Source: Gilvimarinus agarilyticus
GTDB lineage: Bacteria > Pseudomonadota > Gammaproteobacteria > Pseudomonadales > Cellvibrionaceae
Length of the DNA: 64,000 bases
Assembly: GCF_000832015.1 (NCBI RefSeq)
Contig: NZ_JXCJ01000001.1
Span: 1,355,864-1,419,863, forward strand
Direction: 5' to 3'
Shown: piece after piece, positions 9,354 through 18,634 of the stretch
Layout: each line of letters begins with the position of its first letter
Position numbering within the stretch: position 1 is the first letter of the stretch
The notes under the pieces: generated by a model
Database searches by the model: none
Seen by the model: only the letters and a program-made list of their open reading frames with translations
Told to the model about the DNA's origin: nothing
Translations under genes and position numbers: made by a program

Positions 9354-10420
9354 GTCGGGTACTGATTATGGCAGGCGGTACGGGTGGACATGTATTTCCT
9401 GCACTGTCCGTAGCGCGACGCCTATCGGCCGATCAGGTATCGGTTAGTTGGCTCGGTACGCGCAAAGGCATTGAGGCGCGGGTCATCCCCGAGGCCGGCA
9501 TTGATATTGATTATATTCGTATCGAAGGTGTGCGTGGCCGTGGTGCATTGGGATTGTTAAAAGCCCCATTTTTAATTTTGGCGGCGCTATTTCAGGCCAT
9601 TGCCGTGTTGCGTCGACAAAAACCTGATGTGGTTGTGGGCTTTGGTGGCTTTGTGTCCGGCCCTGGCGGTTTGGCGGCTTGGCTGTTGCGTATTCCGCTG
9701 GTAATTCACGAGCAGAATGCCATTGCCGGTACCACCAATAAGATTTTAGCTCGCTTTGCGCGGGTGATTGCCTCGGGCTTTGCCGAGGTTTTGCCTAAAG
9801 CACGTTGGGTGGGTAACCCGGTGCGAGACGAAATTGTAAGCCTGCCGGTGCCCGCAGAGCGTTTTGCCGAGCGCGAGGCCGAGCCGTTACGGTTATTGGT
9901 GTTGGGCGGCAGTTTGGGAGCTCGGGCAATTAACGAGTTAATGCCAGCGGCATTGGCCGGTTGTGCTCCGGCGCTTACGTTTGATGTTTGGCATCAATGT
10001 GGTGCCCGTCATGAAGAAGCTACGGTGGCCGGTTATGTTGAGCATCAAATGAAGGCTCGGGTGGAGCCTTTTATTAAAGATATGGCTAGCGCCTATAGCT
10101 GGGCCGATGTGGTGGTGTGCCGCGCCGGCGCCCTGACTGTGGCCGAATTGGCAGCCGCCGGACTCGGCGCTTTGTACATTCCGCTGCCTAACGCCATTGA
10201 TGATCACCAGACACATAACGCGGCGGTGATGGCGAGTGCCGGCGCGGGTATCAGCGTTCCTCAGGCGCAGCTAAACGCCGAGAGCTTGGCGCGGTTGCTG
10301 AGCGAGCAATTGTCCGATCGCCAAGCGCTAGAGCAAATGGCTAACGCTGCCAGAAGTTTGCATAAAGACGATGCTGCCGGTGCGGTCGCTAAGCTCACCG
10401 AGGAGCTTATCAATGGATAA
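9350..10420 (+). CDS. murG: UDP-GlcNAc:lipid I GlcNAc transferase MurG
   Basis: Peripheral inner-membrane GT-B glycosyltransferase that converts lipid I into lipid II. The 356 residues begin with the first glycine-rich loop [11 protein letters not shown] at 9-19; the second loop GGSLGAR and the UDP-GlcNAc contact segment [15 protein letters not shown] follow in the C-terminal domain. Start overlaps the ftsW stop (ATGA). The murC ATG lies inside the last codons, so the whole murD-ftsW-murG-murC segment is tightly coupled. Confidence 0.97.
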   Translation: MSRVLIMAGGTGGHVFPALSVARRLSADQVSVSWLGTRKGIEARVIPEAGIDIDYIRIEGVRGRGALGLLKAPFLILAALFQAIAVLRRQKPDVVVGFGGFVSGPGGLAAWLLRIPLVIHEQNAIAGTTNKILARFARVIASGFAEVLPKARWVGNPVRDEIVSLPVPAERFAEREAEPLRLLVLGGSLGARAINELMPAALAGCAPALTFDVWHQCGARHEEATVAGYVEHQMKARVEPFIKDMASAYSWADVVVCRAGALTVAELAAAGLGALYIPLPNAIDDHQTHNAAVMASAGAGISVPQAQLNAESLARLLSEQLSDRQALEQMANAARSLHKDDAAGAVAKLTEELING

Positions 10421-11840
10421 AGTTATGAAGTACTACGAAGTGCCTGAAATGCGCCGCATTCGCCGCATTCATTTTATCGGCATTGGTGGCGCGGGTATGA
10501 GTGGCATCGCTGAGGTGCTCATCAACCAGGGTTACGAAATTTCTGGCTCGGATTTAAAAGAGTCCAGTGTGACTCAGCGCTTAGCGGGCTTAGGTGCAAC
10601 TATCTATTTTGGCCACAGCGCCGGTAATGTTGTGGGCGCGGATGTGGTGGTTAACTCTAGCGCCGTGGATGAGGCTAACCCAGAGATGATCGCCGCGCGG
10701 GATAACCGCATACCGGTGGTTCGTCGAGCCGAAATGCTAGGCGAACTGATGCGGTACCGCCACGGTATTGCTGTGGCCGGCACCCACGGTAAAACCACAA
10801 CTACGAGTTTATTGGCATCGGTGTTGGCGGCGGCCGACCGTCACCCCACGTTTATTATTGGCGGCTTGGTCAATAGTGCCGGCAGCAATGCGCAGCTGGG
10901 CGAAAGCCGGTATTTAGTGGCCGAGGCCGACGAAAGCGACGCGTCGTTTTTACACCTACAGCCGATGGTGGCGATTGTCACTAATATCGATGCCGACCAT
11001 ATGGACACCTACGACGGTGACTTTTCGAAGCTAAAGCAAACCTTTGTCGAGTTCCTTCACAACTTGCCCTTTTACGGGTTGGCGGTGCTGTGTGGCGATG
11101 ACCCGATCGTGCAGGAAATTTTACCCGATGTGGCACGCCCGGTGACGACTTACGGCCTGGATGATGGCTGCGATTTACGTGCGGTAAACATCCGCCAAGA
11201 CAAAATGTTTAGCGAGTTTGATGTGGTGAGTCGCTCGGACGAGTCGGTGTTGTCAGTGCGCTTAAATATCCCAGGCGTGCACAACATTTTAAACGCTCTA
11301 GCGGTTATTGCTGTCGCCCGGGACGAAGGGGTGAGCGACGAGGCGATAGTTGCCGGCCTTGGTAATTTTGCCGGTGTTGGGCGCCGGTTTCAGGTATACG
11401 GCGACTACCCGGTTGAAAATGGCAGCGCGATGTTGGTGGACGATTATGGGCATCACCCGCGTGAGGTGGGTGCAACGATTAAAGCAATTCGTGATGGTTG
11501 GCCCGAGCGACGCTTGGTGATGGTGTACCAGCCGCACCGCTATACGCGCACCCGCGATTTGTTTGAGGATTTTGTCGATGTTTTATCTGGCGTCGACGCT
11601 CTGGTGTTACTGGAGGTTTATAGCGCAGGTGAAGAGTCGATACCAGGCGCCGATGGCCGTCAGTTGTCGCGCAGTATCCGCAACCGTGGTCAGGTAGATC
11701 CCATTTTTGTTGAGGGTGTAGAGGGTGTGCCTGGGGTTATTAAAGATATAGCGCGCGCCGGAGATATTGTGATTACCCAGGGCGCGGGCAACGTGGGGGC
11801 ACTAGCGGTAGAACTCGCTAAGCGTCAACTCATTCAGTAG
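10413..11840 (+). CDS. murC: UDP-MurNAc:L-alanine ligase MurC
   Basis: First Mur ligase, adding L-alanine to UDP-MurNAc with ATP. The protein (475 aa) opens with the UDP-binding [17 protein letters not shown] block and has the ATP loop GTHGKT at residues 123-128. The ATG at 10413 overlaps the murG end by 8 bp and has GAGGAG 8 bp upstream; a second ATG at 10425 is possible. An in-frame TTG further upstream at 10371 is inside murG and rejected. Downstream gene ddl starts within or just after the stop. Confidence 0.97.
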   Translation: MDKVMKYYEVPEMRRIRRIHFIGIGGAGMSGIAEVLINQGYEISGSDLKESSVTQRLAGLGATIYFGHSAGNVVGADVVVNSSAVDEANPEMIAARDNRIPVVRRAEMLGELMRYRHGIAVAGTHGKTTTTSLLASVLAAADRHPTFIIGGLVNSAGSNAQLGESRYLVAEADESDASFLHLQPMVAIVTNIDADHMDTYDGDFSKLKQTFVEFLHNLPFYGLAVLCGDDPIVQEILPDVARPVTTYGLDDGCDLRAVNIRQDKMFSEFDVVSRSDESVLSVRLNIPGVHNILNALAVIAVARDEGVSDEAIVAGLGNFAGVGRRFQVYGDYPVENGSAMLVDDYGHHPREVGATIKAIRDGWPERRLVMVYQPHRYTRTRDLFEDFVDVLSGVDALVLLEVYSAGEESIPGADGRQLSRSIRNRGQVDPIFVEGVEGVPGVIKDIARAGDIVITQGAGNVGALAVELAKRQLIQ

Positions 11841-11851
11841 TGGATGTATTA

Positions 11852-12784
11852 ATGAAAGAACAAAACAGCCAGTTAATCAAGCAGCTTGGGCGCGTCGGCG
11901 TATTGTTTGGCGGTCGTTCGGCCGAGCGCGAGATATCGCTGCGCAGCGGTGCGGCGGTAGTTGCCGCGCTGGCTGAGCTGGGTGTCGAGCATGTGGCTAT
12001 CGATATTGGCGAACACAGCATCGATCACTTGCAAAAAGCCGGTATTGATCGGGCGTTTATTGCGCTACATGGCCCCGGTGGCGAGGACGGCCGTATTCAG
12101 GCGGTGCTGGAGTATTTAGATATTCCCTACACCGGTAGCGATGTGCAGGCCTCGGCCATTGGCATGGATAAACTGCGCACCAAGCAGTTGTGGCGCGGTA
12201 TAGGTGTTAATACTCCGGACTTTGCAGTGCTCAACGAGCAATCAGATTGGGCCGATGTGTTACATACGTTGGGCGGCGACGTGATGGTTAAGCCCGCTCA
12301 CGAGGGGTCGAGCATCGGTATGGCTCGGGTGAGTAGTCCAGGCGCGCTAAAAAACGCTTACGTGGCAGCGGCTAAGTTTGATGCCGTGGTAATTGCCGAG
12401 CGATTGGTTACCGGCGCGGAATACACAGTGGCGATTTTGGGTGAGCGGGCATTGCCACCCATAAAGCTCGAAACAGACCATACCTTTTACGATTACGACG
12501 CTAAATATTTTGCCGACGATACCCGCTACTTGTGCCCTTGTGGCTTGGATGAGACGACCGAGCAGCAACTTCAGGCGCAAGCGTTACAAGCATTTCGCAG
12601 TATTGGTTGTCGTGGTTGGGGCCGGGTTGATGTGATGCGCGACAGTGCCGGGGTGTTTCAGATGCTTGAAGTGAATACCGTTCCCGGGATGACCGATCAC
12701 TCATTGGTGCCCATGGCCGCTAAGGCGACGGGGCTGGATTTTAATGCTTTGATACTGGCGATTTTGTCGGAGAGTTTAAGCTGA
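11852..12784 (+). CDS. ddlB: D-alanine--D-alanine ligase
   Basis: ATP-grasp enzyme joining two D-alanines for use by MurF. The 310 residues carry GGRSAEREISLRSG at the N-terminus, the HGPGGEDG block, VKPAHEGSSIGM in the ATP-grasp core and the C-terminal EVNTVPGMTDHSLVPMAA metal/substrate loop. The ATG at 11852 is used; a GTG at 11840, overlapping the murC stop, would add four residues and cannot be excluded because neither has a clear ribosome site. The position between murC and ftsQ corresponds to DdlB of E. coli and Pseudomonas. Confidence 0.95.
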   Translation: MKEQNSQLIKQLGRVGVLFGGRSAEREISLRSGAAVVAALAELGVEHVAIDIGEHSIDHLQKAGIDRAFIALHGPGGEDGRIQAVLEYLDIPYTGSDVQASAIGMDKLRTKQLWRGIGVNTPDFAVLNEQSDWADVLHTLGGDVMVKPAHEGSSIGMARVSSPGALKNAYVAAAKFDAVVIAERLVTGAEYTVAILGERALPPIKLETDHTFYDYDAKYFADDTRYLCPCGLDETTEQQLQAQALQAFRSIGCRGWGRVDVMRDSAGVFQMLEVNTVPGMTDHSLVPMAAKATGLDFNALILAILSESLS

Positions 12785-13602
12785 TGAGCAAACGAGCGGC
12801 GCGCGCCAAAGGCTACCGTCAGGCGACACCCAAAGGTGCCAGCCGCTCTTCCAGCTCGTCAGTGGTTGCTCGCCTGTTTGTGTTGGTGTCGCGGGTTTCG
12901 CTGGTGGTGTTTGTCGCTGGCATTGGCTTTGGTGTTTATCACTATGGTGGTGCCGCGGCCAAGCGGATTTTGCAGCACCCGGTCGACGAAGTGCGAGTCG
13001 AAGGCCCGTTTCACTTTGTCAGCCGTGAGGCCGCCACTGACTTAATTGGTGCGGCAATCGATAACGATTTTGTCGATTTGGATATTACTCAGCTAAAGCA
13101 AAAAATTGAGCGGCACAGTTGGATTGAACGCGCGGTGATTACCCGCAGCCTGCCCAGTGCATTGGTGGTAACACTAGTCGAGCAAGTGCCTATTGCACGT
13201 TGGGGTAACACAGGGTTTTTAAATCAGCGCGGTCAAGTTATTGCCACTCGCGAGACACAGCTGCTAAGCGATTTGCCCGAGCTGAGTGGCCGCGAAGAAC
13301 AGTCAGCAAGGATTATGCAGCAGTATCAGGATTTGTCTGGTTTGCTGCGCTCACGCAATTTAACCATCGTGCGGCTATGGGTTGATGAGCTCAGCACCTG
13401 GCGCATCACCTTAAATGGCGGCGTCGAGCTGGTGTTAGGCAAAGATGATTTGGCGGAAAAAATACAGCGCTTTTTGCTGGTGTATGACGAGCATCTAGTG
13501 CCGCAGTTTGACGCCGTAGTGCGAGTTGATTTGCGCTATACCAACGGCCTTGCGGTAGCTTGGTCGGATGAATATGAAGTGCTGGTGGAAGAGGCCAGTT
13601 AA
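12784..13602 (+). CDS. ftsQ: Cell division protein FtsQ
   Basis: Bitopic divisome protein that recruits FtsB/FtsL. The 272 residues have a basic, serine-rich cytoplasmic tail (1-28), one membrane segment at about 30-52, a POTRA domain (about 67-137, with VDEVRVEGPF at its start and the SLPSALVVTLVEQVPIARW strand) and a beta domain beyond. The ATG shares one base with the ddl stop. Family members vary greatly in sequence; context between ddl and ftsA makes the call secure. Confidence 0.95.
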   Translation: MSKRAARAKGYRQATPKGASRSSSSSVVARLFVLVSRVSLVVFVAGIGFGVYHYGGAAAKRILQHPVDEVRVEGPFHFVSREAATDLIGAAIDNDFVDLDITQLKQKIERHSWIERAVITRSLPSALVVTLVEQVPIARWGNTGFLNQRGQVIATRETQLLSDLPELSGREEQSARIMQQYQDLSGLLRSRNLTIVRLWVDELSTWRITLNGGVELVLGKDDLAEKIQRFLLVYDEHLVPQFDAVVRVDLRYTNGLAVAWSDEYEVLVEEAS

Positions 13603-13641
13603 CTCACACACTTTACGTATTGGGGAAAGAGGTCCATTTAA

Positions 13642-14877
13642 ATGGCGGGCTCAAACGACAACAAAATGATAGTGGGCTTGGATATCGGCACATCCAAAGT
13701 GGTAGCCATCGTCGGCGCCATTACCCCGGACGGGGATTTGGAAATCGTCGGTATCGGCTCGTGTCGCTCTAACGGGCTGAAAAAGGGTGTGGTGGTGAAT
13801 ATCGAATCCACCGTCCACTCCATTCAGCGTGCGGTAGAGGAGGCTGAGTTAATGGCTGGCTGCCAAATACACTCGGTTTACGCCGGTATTGCCGGCAGTC
13901 ACATCCGCAGTTTGAACTCCCATGGGATTGTCGCCATTAGGGATCGCGAGGTGTTCTCGCAGGATGTTGACCGTGTGATTGATGCCGCACAGGCGGTGGC
14001 GATTCCGGCCGATCAAAAAATTCTGCATATTTTGCCGCAAGAATTTTTAATCGACGACCAAGAGGGCGTAAAAGAGCCTTTGGGTATGTCGGGTGTGCGG
14101 CTTGAGGCAAAAGTGCACCTGGTGACCTGCGCGGTAAATGCCGCGCAAAATATTGAAAAGTGCATTAAGCGCTGCGGCTTAGAGGTTGAAGATGTCATTT
14201 TAGAGCAGCTCGCCTCGAGCTACTCGGTACTCACCGATGATGAACGCGATTTGGGTGTTTGTATTGTCGATATCGGTGGTGGTACCACAGATATCGCCAT
14301 TTTTACCGATGGCGCGATCCGTCATACGGGCGTTATCCCCATCGCCGGCGATCAGGTAACCAACGATATTGCCATGGCCTTGCGCACCCCAACGCAAAAT
14401 GCCGAAGAGATAAAAATTAAATACGCCTGCGCACTGGCAAAACTGACTGGCCCGGATGAAACCATCAAGGTACCAAGTGTTGGCGATCGCGCCGCCCGCA
14501 ACTTATCTCGCCAGGCGTTGGCCGAGGTGGTCGAGCCGCGCTATGACGAACTGTTTACCTTGGTGCTGGCCGAGCTACGCCGCAGTGGTTTTGAAGACAT
14601 GTTGCCCGGGGGCATTGTGTTAACCGGCGGCACCGCAAAAATGGAAGGCGTGGTCGAGTTGGCCGAGGAAATATTTCATATGCCGGTAAGGCTGGGTGCC
14701 CCGCAAAACATTACGGGGCTGTCCGATATTGTTAATAACCCGATTTACTCCACCGGTGTGGGGCTGTTGCAGTACGCCGTTAAGCAACATTTAGGTGAAA
14801 ATCACACAACACCGGCAACGGATAGCGAACCTACTTTTTTTAGCAAACTGAAAAGAATGTTTCAGGGCGAATTTTAA
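13642..14877 (+). CDS. ftsA: Cell division protein FtsA
   Basis: Actin-like ATP-binding protein that tethers FtsZ to the inner membrane. The 411 residues contain the phosphate-1 loop GLDIGTSKV near residue 13, the phosphate-2 loop DIGGGTTDIAIF, and LTGGTAKMEGV for the adenosine loop; the last residues (FFSKLKRMFQGEF) form the amphipathic membrane-targeting helix. A 39-bp gap with AAAGAGG before the ATG separates it from ftsQ. Followed by an AT-rich 58-bp gap before ftsZ. Confidence 0.97.
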   Translation: MAGSNDNKMIVGLDIGTSKVVAIVGAITPDGDLEIVGIGSCRSNGLKKGVVVNIESTVHSIQRAVEEAELMAGCQIHSVYAGIAGSHIRSLNSHGIVAIRDREVFSQDVDRVIDAAQAVAIPADQKILHILPQEFLIDDQEGVKEPLGMSGVRLEAKVHLVTCAVNAAQNIEKCIKRCGLEVEDVILEQLASSYSVLTDDERDLGVCIVDIGGGTTDIAIFTDGAIRHTGVIPIAGDQVTNDIAMALRTPTQNAEEIKIKYACALAKLTGPDETIKVPSVGDRAARNLSRQALAEVVEPRYDELFTLVLAELRRSGFEDMLPGGIVLTGGTAKMEGVVELAEEIFHMPVRLGAPQNITGLSDIVNNPIYSTGVGLLQYAVKQHLGENHTTPATDSEPTFFSKLKRMFQGEF

Positions 14878-14935
14878 TTTTTTAATTTTATTTTTTAACT
14901 TTTAAATTTTACTTTACGGAAGAGAGGATAAAGCC

Positions 14936-16090
14936 ATGTTCGAGCTCGTAGACAGCATGCCACAAAATGCAGTGATCAAAGTTATCGGTGTCGGCGGTGG
15001 TGGTGGCAACGCCGTAAAACACATGATTGAAAATAATGTCGAGGGTGTAGAGTTTATCTGTGCCAACACCGACGCTCAGGCACTTAAAGATGTCGATGCC
15101 CGCGTTGCTCTGCAGTTAGGCAACAGTATGACCAAGGGTCTGGGTGCGGGCGCTAACCCCGAGATCGGCCGCCACGCTGCGATGGAAGATCGCGAGCGTA
15201 TCGCCGAGGTGCTTGAGGGCGCCGATATGGTCTTTATTGCCGCGGGTATGGGCGGTGGTACCGGTACCGGTGCGGCACCTATTGTGGCCGAAGTGGCTCG
15301 CGACATGGATATATTGACGGTTGCGGTGGTCACCAAGCCGTTCCCGTTTGAGGGCCGTAAGCGTATGCAGGTAGCGGAAGCCGGCATTAAAGAGCTGCAG
15401 GAGCGTGTTGACTCTTTGATTACCATTCCCAACGAAAAACTGCTGTCGGTGCTGGGTAAGGCCACCAGCTTGCTGGATGCCTTTAAAGCGGCCAACAGTG
15501 TGTTGCAGGGAGCTGTACAGGGCATTGCCGATCTGATCATCCGCCCCGGTATGATCAACGTCGACTTTGCCGATGTGAAAACGGTTATGTCTGAAATGGG
15601 TATGGCGATGATGGGTACCGCCCACGCCACCGGTGATAACCGTGCCCGTGAAGCGGCCGAAGCGGCTATCCGCAGCCCGCTGCTGGAAGACGTTAACCTG
15701 CAGGGTGCGCGCGGCATTTTGGTGAACATTACCGCCGGTATGGATTTGTCGTTGGGTGAGTATGGCGAAGTGGGCGAGACCATTGCCGAGTTCTCTTCCG
15801 ATGATGCGACCATCGTTGTGGGTACCGTAATCGATCCAGAGCTGCAAGACGAGCTGCGCGTTACTGTGGTAGCTACTGGTCTGGGTATTGCCGAGCAAGC
15901 CGCCAAAGCGCCCACCAAAGTGGTGGTGGATAACACTCGTCGCGCCGATGGTCAGCTGGATTACTCCGCACTGGATCGCCCAACGGTTATGCGCAATGCC
16001 GGTGGCCAAGCCGCGGCCGCAGCGCCGGCGGTCGACAAGGATATGGAATATCTGGACATTCCAGCATTCTTGCGTCGCCAGGCCGATTAA
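14936..16090 (+). CDS. ftsZ: Cell division GTPase FtsZ
   Basis: Tubulin homologue that forms the Z ring at midcell. The 384 residues include the GTP-binding tubulin signature GGGTGTG at 106-112, NTDAQAL near 45, the T7 loop region [11 protein letters not shown], a short variable linker (about 320-370) and the C-terminal peptide [13 protein letters not shown] that binds FtsA and ZipA. A strong ribosome site GGAAGAGAGGA precedes the ATG. Large minus-strand open frames through this gene are shadows of its biased codon use. Confidence 0.98.
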   Translation: MFELVDSMPQNAVIKVIGVGGGGGNAVKHMIENNVEGVEFICANTDAQALKDVDARVALQLGNSMTKGLGAGANPEIGRHAAMEDRERIAEVLEGADMVFIAAGMGGGTGTGAAPIVAEVARDMDILTVAVVTKPFPFEGRKRMQVAEAGIKELQERVDSLITIPNEKLLSVLGKATSLLDAFKAANSVLQGAVQGIADLIIRPGMINVDFADVKTVMSEMGMAMMGTAHATGDNRAREAAEAAIRSPLLEDVNLQGARGILVNITAGMDLSLGEYGEVGETIAEFSSDDATIVVGTVIDPELQDELRVTVVATGLGIAEQAAKAPTKVVVDNTRRADGQLDYSALDRPTVMRNAGGQAAAAAPAVDKDMEYLDIPAFLRRQAD

Positions 16091-16416
16091 ACCATTAAAC
16101 AGGTGTGCCCCGTACCGCGATAGTCGCGGTGTGCGGGGCGCTTAAGGCCGCACCAGCTTTGTGCGGCCACTTGTTAATGGCTGGTGAATCTGGGCATTTT
16201 TTGCTATAGTTCGCCGCTTTACGCAGCCATAAAAGATGGGCGATATCGCTGTGCGGTGGTTTTGTTGGGGCCTGACGTTTGTATTAGGGTCGAAACTGCT
16301 GTGAAAGTGACGGTTAATGTCGGAATCTTCGTCAATTAGTCGTGACTTTGCGCGATCGAGTATAACGCCTGCACGGGATGTTTGTTTACACCATCTATAT
16401 AGAGCCAAACCCAACA
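16091..16416. other. ftsZ-lpxC intergenic region with two hairpins and a possible promoter
   Basis: No gene is visible in these 326 bases. A bipartite hairpin spans 16107-16139 (GCCCCG/CGGGGC outer, CCGCGA/TCGCGG inner stem) and a second perfect 8-bp stem GGCCGCAC/GTGCGGCC spans 16146-16168. Neither is followed by a T-run, so they are RNA processing, stability or Rho-related candidates rather than textbook terminators. TATAGT at 16205-16210 could be a -10 box for lpxC, with only a weak -35 (TGGTGA at 16182). An in-frame GTG/ATG extension of lpxC into this region at 16378 is rejected on protein alignment. Confidence 0.5.
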
Positions 16417-17328
16417 ATGATCAGACAGCGTACCCTCAAAAATGCCATTCGCGCCACAGGTGTGGGTCTTCACACCGGGCAAAAAGTTTATCTTACTCTG
16501 TTACCTGCCCCCATCGACAGCGGTATTGTGTTTCGTCGCGTCGACCTTGACCCGGTGATTGAGATTGAGGCCAAGGCCGAGAATGTGGGCGATACCACGC
16601 TGTCGACCAGCCTGATAAAGGGTGATGTAAAAGTATCCACGGTAGAGCATCTGCTATCGGCCATGGCCGGGCTTGGTATCGACAATGCGATTGTCGAAGT
16701 GAGCGCGCCAGAGGTGCCCATTATGGACGGCAGCGCTGGTCCGTTTGTGTTTTTGATTCAATCAGCGGGCATCCAGGAGCAGGCGGCGGCGAAGAAGTTT
16801 ATTCGCATCAAGCGCCCGGTGACCGTACAAGACGGCGACAAAACCGCCAGCTTTATTCCGTTTGATGGCTTTAAAGTGTCTTTTTCGATCGAGTTTGATC
16901 ACCCGGTGTTTCAGGGGCGGGCCCTCGAGACCTCCGTCGATTTCTCTAGTACCTCGTTTGTAAAAGAGGTTAGCCGTGCGCGCACCTTTGGTTTTATGCA
17001 CGAGATTGAGTACTTGCGCTCAAAGGGTTTGGCCAAAGGCGGCAGCGTCGATAACGCCATCGTGGTCGATGAGTACCGTATCCTCAATGAGGATGGCCTG
17101 CGCTACGAAGACGAATTTGTTAAACACAAAGTGTTAGACGCCATTGGCGATTTGTACTTGCTGGGTAATAGCTTGATTGGTGAGTTTAAGGCTCATAAAT
17201 CGGGCCATGCGCTTAACAATAAGTCGTTGCGTCAGCTAATTGCGCAAAAAGACGCTTGGGAAGTGGTCACCTTTGATGACGAAAATGCAGCGCCTATTTC
17301 ATATATGAAACCGCTGCTCGCTGTATAG
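16417..17328 (+). CDS. lpxC: UDP-3-O-acyl-GlcNAc deacetylase LpxC
   Basis: Zinc amidase catalysing the committed step of lipid A synthesis. The 303 residues start [21 protein letters not shown], aligned with E. coli LpxC, and keep the zinc ligands H78 (in STVEHL), H237 and D241 (in HKVLDAIGD), as well as the SGHALNN block near the C-terminus. The ATG at 16417 is chosen over 16378 because the extra 13 residues have no counterpart in the family. LpxC levels are set by FtsH proteolysis of its C-terminal tail in E. coli; the tail here (MKPLLAV) is hydrophobic, which is compatible. The gene ends the dcw block and is followed by an intrinsic terminator. Confidence 0.97.
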   Translation: MIRQRTLKNAIRATGVGLHTGQKVYLTLLPAPIDSGIVFRRVDLDPVIEIEAKAENVGDTTLSTSLIKGDVKVSTVEHLLSAMAGLGIDNAIVEVSAPEVPIMDGSAGPFVFLIQSAGIQEQAAAKKFIRIKRPVTVQDGDKTASFIPFDGFKVSFSIEFDHPVFQGRALETSVDFSSTSFVKEVSRARTFGFMHEIEYLRSKGLAKGGSVDNAIVVDEYRILNEDGLRYEDEFVKHKVLDAIGDLYLLGNSLIGEFKAHKSGHALNNKSLRQLIAQKDAWEVVTFDDENAAPISYMKPLLAV

Positions 17329-17372
17329 CTCTCGACTGGTTATCGTTGCGACGATAATTGGCCGTAAAATGA

Positions 17373-17404
17373 GGCTCGCAGATTGTACTCTGCGGGCCTT
17401 TTTT
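17373..17404 (+). terminator. Rho-independent terminator after lpxC
   Basis: Stem GGCTCGCAGA (17373-17382) pairs with TCTGCGGGCC (17389-17398) around a 6-base loop with one G-T pair, followed directly by six T residues. It lies 45 bp after the lpxC stop and marks the end of the dcw-lpxC transcription block. The sequence that follows to 17593 is AT-richer and may hold the promoter of the next gene, but no clear -35/-10 pair is recognisable. Confidence 0.9.
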
Positions 17405-17593
17405 ATATAGTTGGCAAAATTAATCGCGCAAATAATCAAATCGAAATAAAATCACGGCGCGATATAACCATGGTATGTACGTAAAATGGCGTAAAATGTA
17501 GCGATATGCTTAGGGTTCTGGGTGTGTCAGTACTTACTTTTTGCTAGCCGTTTAATAAAAGACAAACAAAAGGTTACCCCTAAGCAAACCGAC

Positions 17594-18526
17594 ATGAAGA
17601 TTATTCTGGTCAGTAAACGCCACGGTCACGCGCGCAGCATTACGCTGGGCGGCTGGACGCGTGCGTTACTGTCGGTGTGCATTTTAGGATTGCCGGCGGT
17701 TGCAGGTGTTTTGGGTTACCACTTGCTGGTGGCGCAAAATAACAGCGACTTATTTACCGCTGAATCCCGTCGGGCCTGGGATACCGCGCTCGCCGAGCAG
17801 CAAAGTCAGGTTTTAGAGAGTCGCCAGCGGGCGCGCTCCGAAGTCGCTGCTCTGACCTTAAAAGTGGCCGAGCTGCAGGCGCGGCTGGTGCGGTTGGATG
17901 CTTTGGGCGAGCGTCTCACCAATATAGCCAAGTTAGACTCTGGTGAGTTTGATTTTAGCCAATTGCCCGCGTTAGGTGGCCCGGAGGAGGCCGAGTTAGG
18001 TGATGCCTATTCACCTCCTCGCTTTATTGATGCTATCGATGAGCTATCCCGGCAGATCGCCAATCGCGAGCAACAGCTAGAGACTCTGGATGCGCTACTG
18101 GTCAACCGGCGCCTTAAAGAAGATATTTTTGTGGCCGGCCGCCCGATCGAAAAAGGCTGGATGTCCTCGCGCTATGGGCGGCGTACTGATCCGTTTAGCG
18201 GTAAAGTGGCCTGGCATGGCGGAGTTGATTTTGCCGGCAAGGAAGGCGCCAATGTGATTGCGGTGGCCGCTGGTGTTGTTACCTGGTCGGCCGACCGGGA
18301 CGGCTACGGGCATTTGGTTGAGGTTAATCACGGTGGTGGCTTCTCGACCCGATATGCCCATAACAAAGAAAACAAAGTAAAAGTTGGCGACGTTGTTAAA
18401 AAGGGCCAGGTCATTGCGTTGATGGGCTCGACGGGTCGCTCGACGGGGCCTCATGTGCACTTTGAAGTGTACAAAAATGGCCGCTCTGTCGACCCTGCCT
18501 CGTACATACATCGCACCTTGCGATAA
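17594..18526 (+). CDS. M23-family metallopeptidase (LytM domain), membrane anchored
   Basis: Probable periplasmic peptidoglycan endopeptidase, or amidase activator if inactive. The 310 residues comprise a basic N-terminus, one membrane segment at about 24-47, a helical coiled-coil-like region (about 60-110 and 145-175) and a C-terminal LytM/M23 domain (about 185-305). The zinc site looks intact: H208 and D212 in HxxxD, H287 and H289 in HVHF, plus H256. The ATG at 17594 starts just before the basic segment; the in-frame GTG at 17522 adds an unlikely 24-residue leader. A peptidase of this type between lpxC and secA is a conserved arrangement in pseudomonads and relatives. Exact substrate is not known. 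Confidence 0.88.
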   Translation: MKIILVSKRHGHARSITLGGWTRALLSVCILGLPAVAGVLGYHLLVAQNNSDLFTAESRRAWDTALAEQQSQVLESRQRARSEVAALTLKVAELQARLVRLDALGERLTNIAKLDSGEFDFSQLPALGGPEEAELGDAYSPPRFIDAIDELSRQIANREQQLETLDALLVNRRLKEDIFVAGRPIEKGWMSSRYGRRTDPFSGKVAWHGGVDFAGKEGANVIAVAAGVVTWSADRDGYGHLVEVNHGGGFSTRYAHNKENKVKVGDVVKKGQVIALMGSTGRSTGPHVHFEVYKNGRSVDPASYIHRTLR

Positions 18527-18634
18527 CCCTCTTTCGGTTTTCATCTCTCTCTCTATTGTGCCTGAGCTTCAGGCTGTAGCGCGGTTGTCTTAGGGCAGCG
18601 GCGCAGACGTTTATTGATTTTATGGATTTATTGC

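Noticed and set aside
14878-14920. AT-rich stretch after ftsA as a terminator
   Set aside because: T-runs are present but no stem precedes them, and ftsA-ftsZ co-transcription is the rule.
15076-16009. Two long minus-strand open frames (286 and 297 codons) opposite ftsZ
   Set aside because: They run fully antisense to ftsZ, have low-complexity Ser/Ala/Thr- or His/Gly-rich translations and no family resemblance; they result from the codon bias of ftsZ.
16317-16550. 77-codon plus-strand frame overlapping the lpxC start
   Set aside because: It overlaps lpxC in another frame, and its composition does not resemble a protein family; lpxC accounts for the region.
18095-18544. 149-codon minus-strand frame opposite the M23 peptidase
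   Set aside because: Antisense to the conserved LytM domain; no ribosome site and no family features such as DUF721, which is found near secA in some species.
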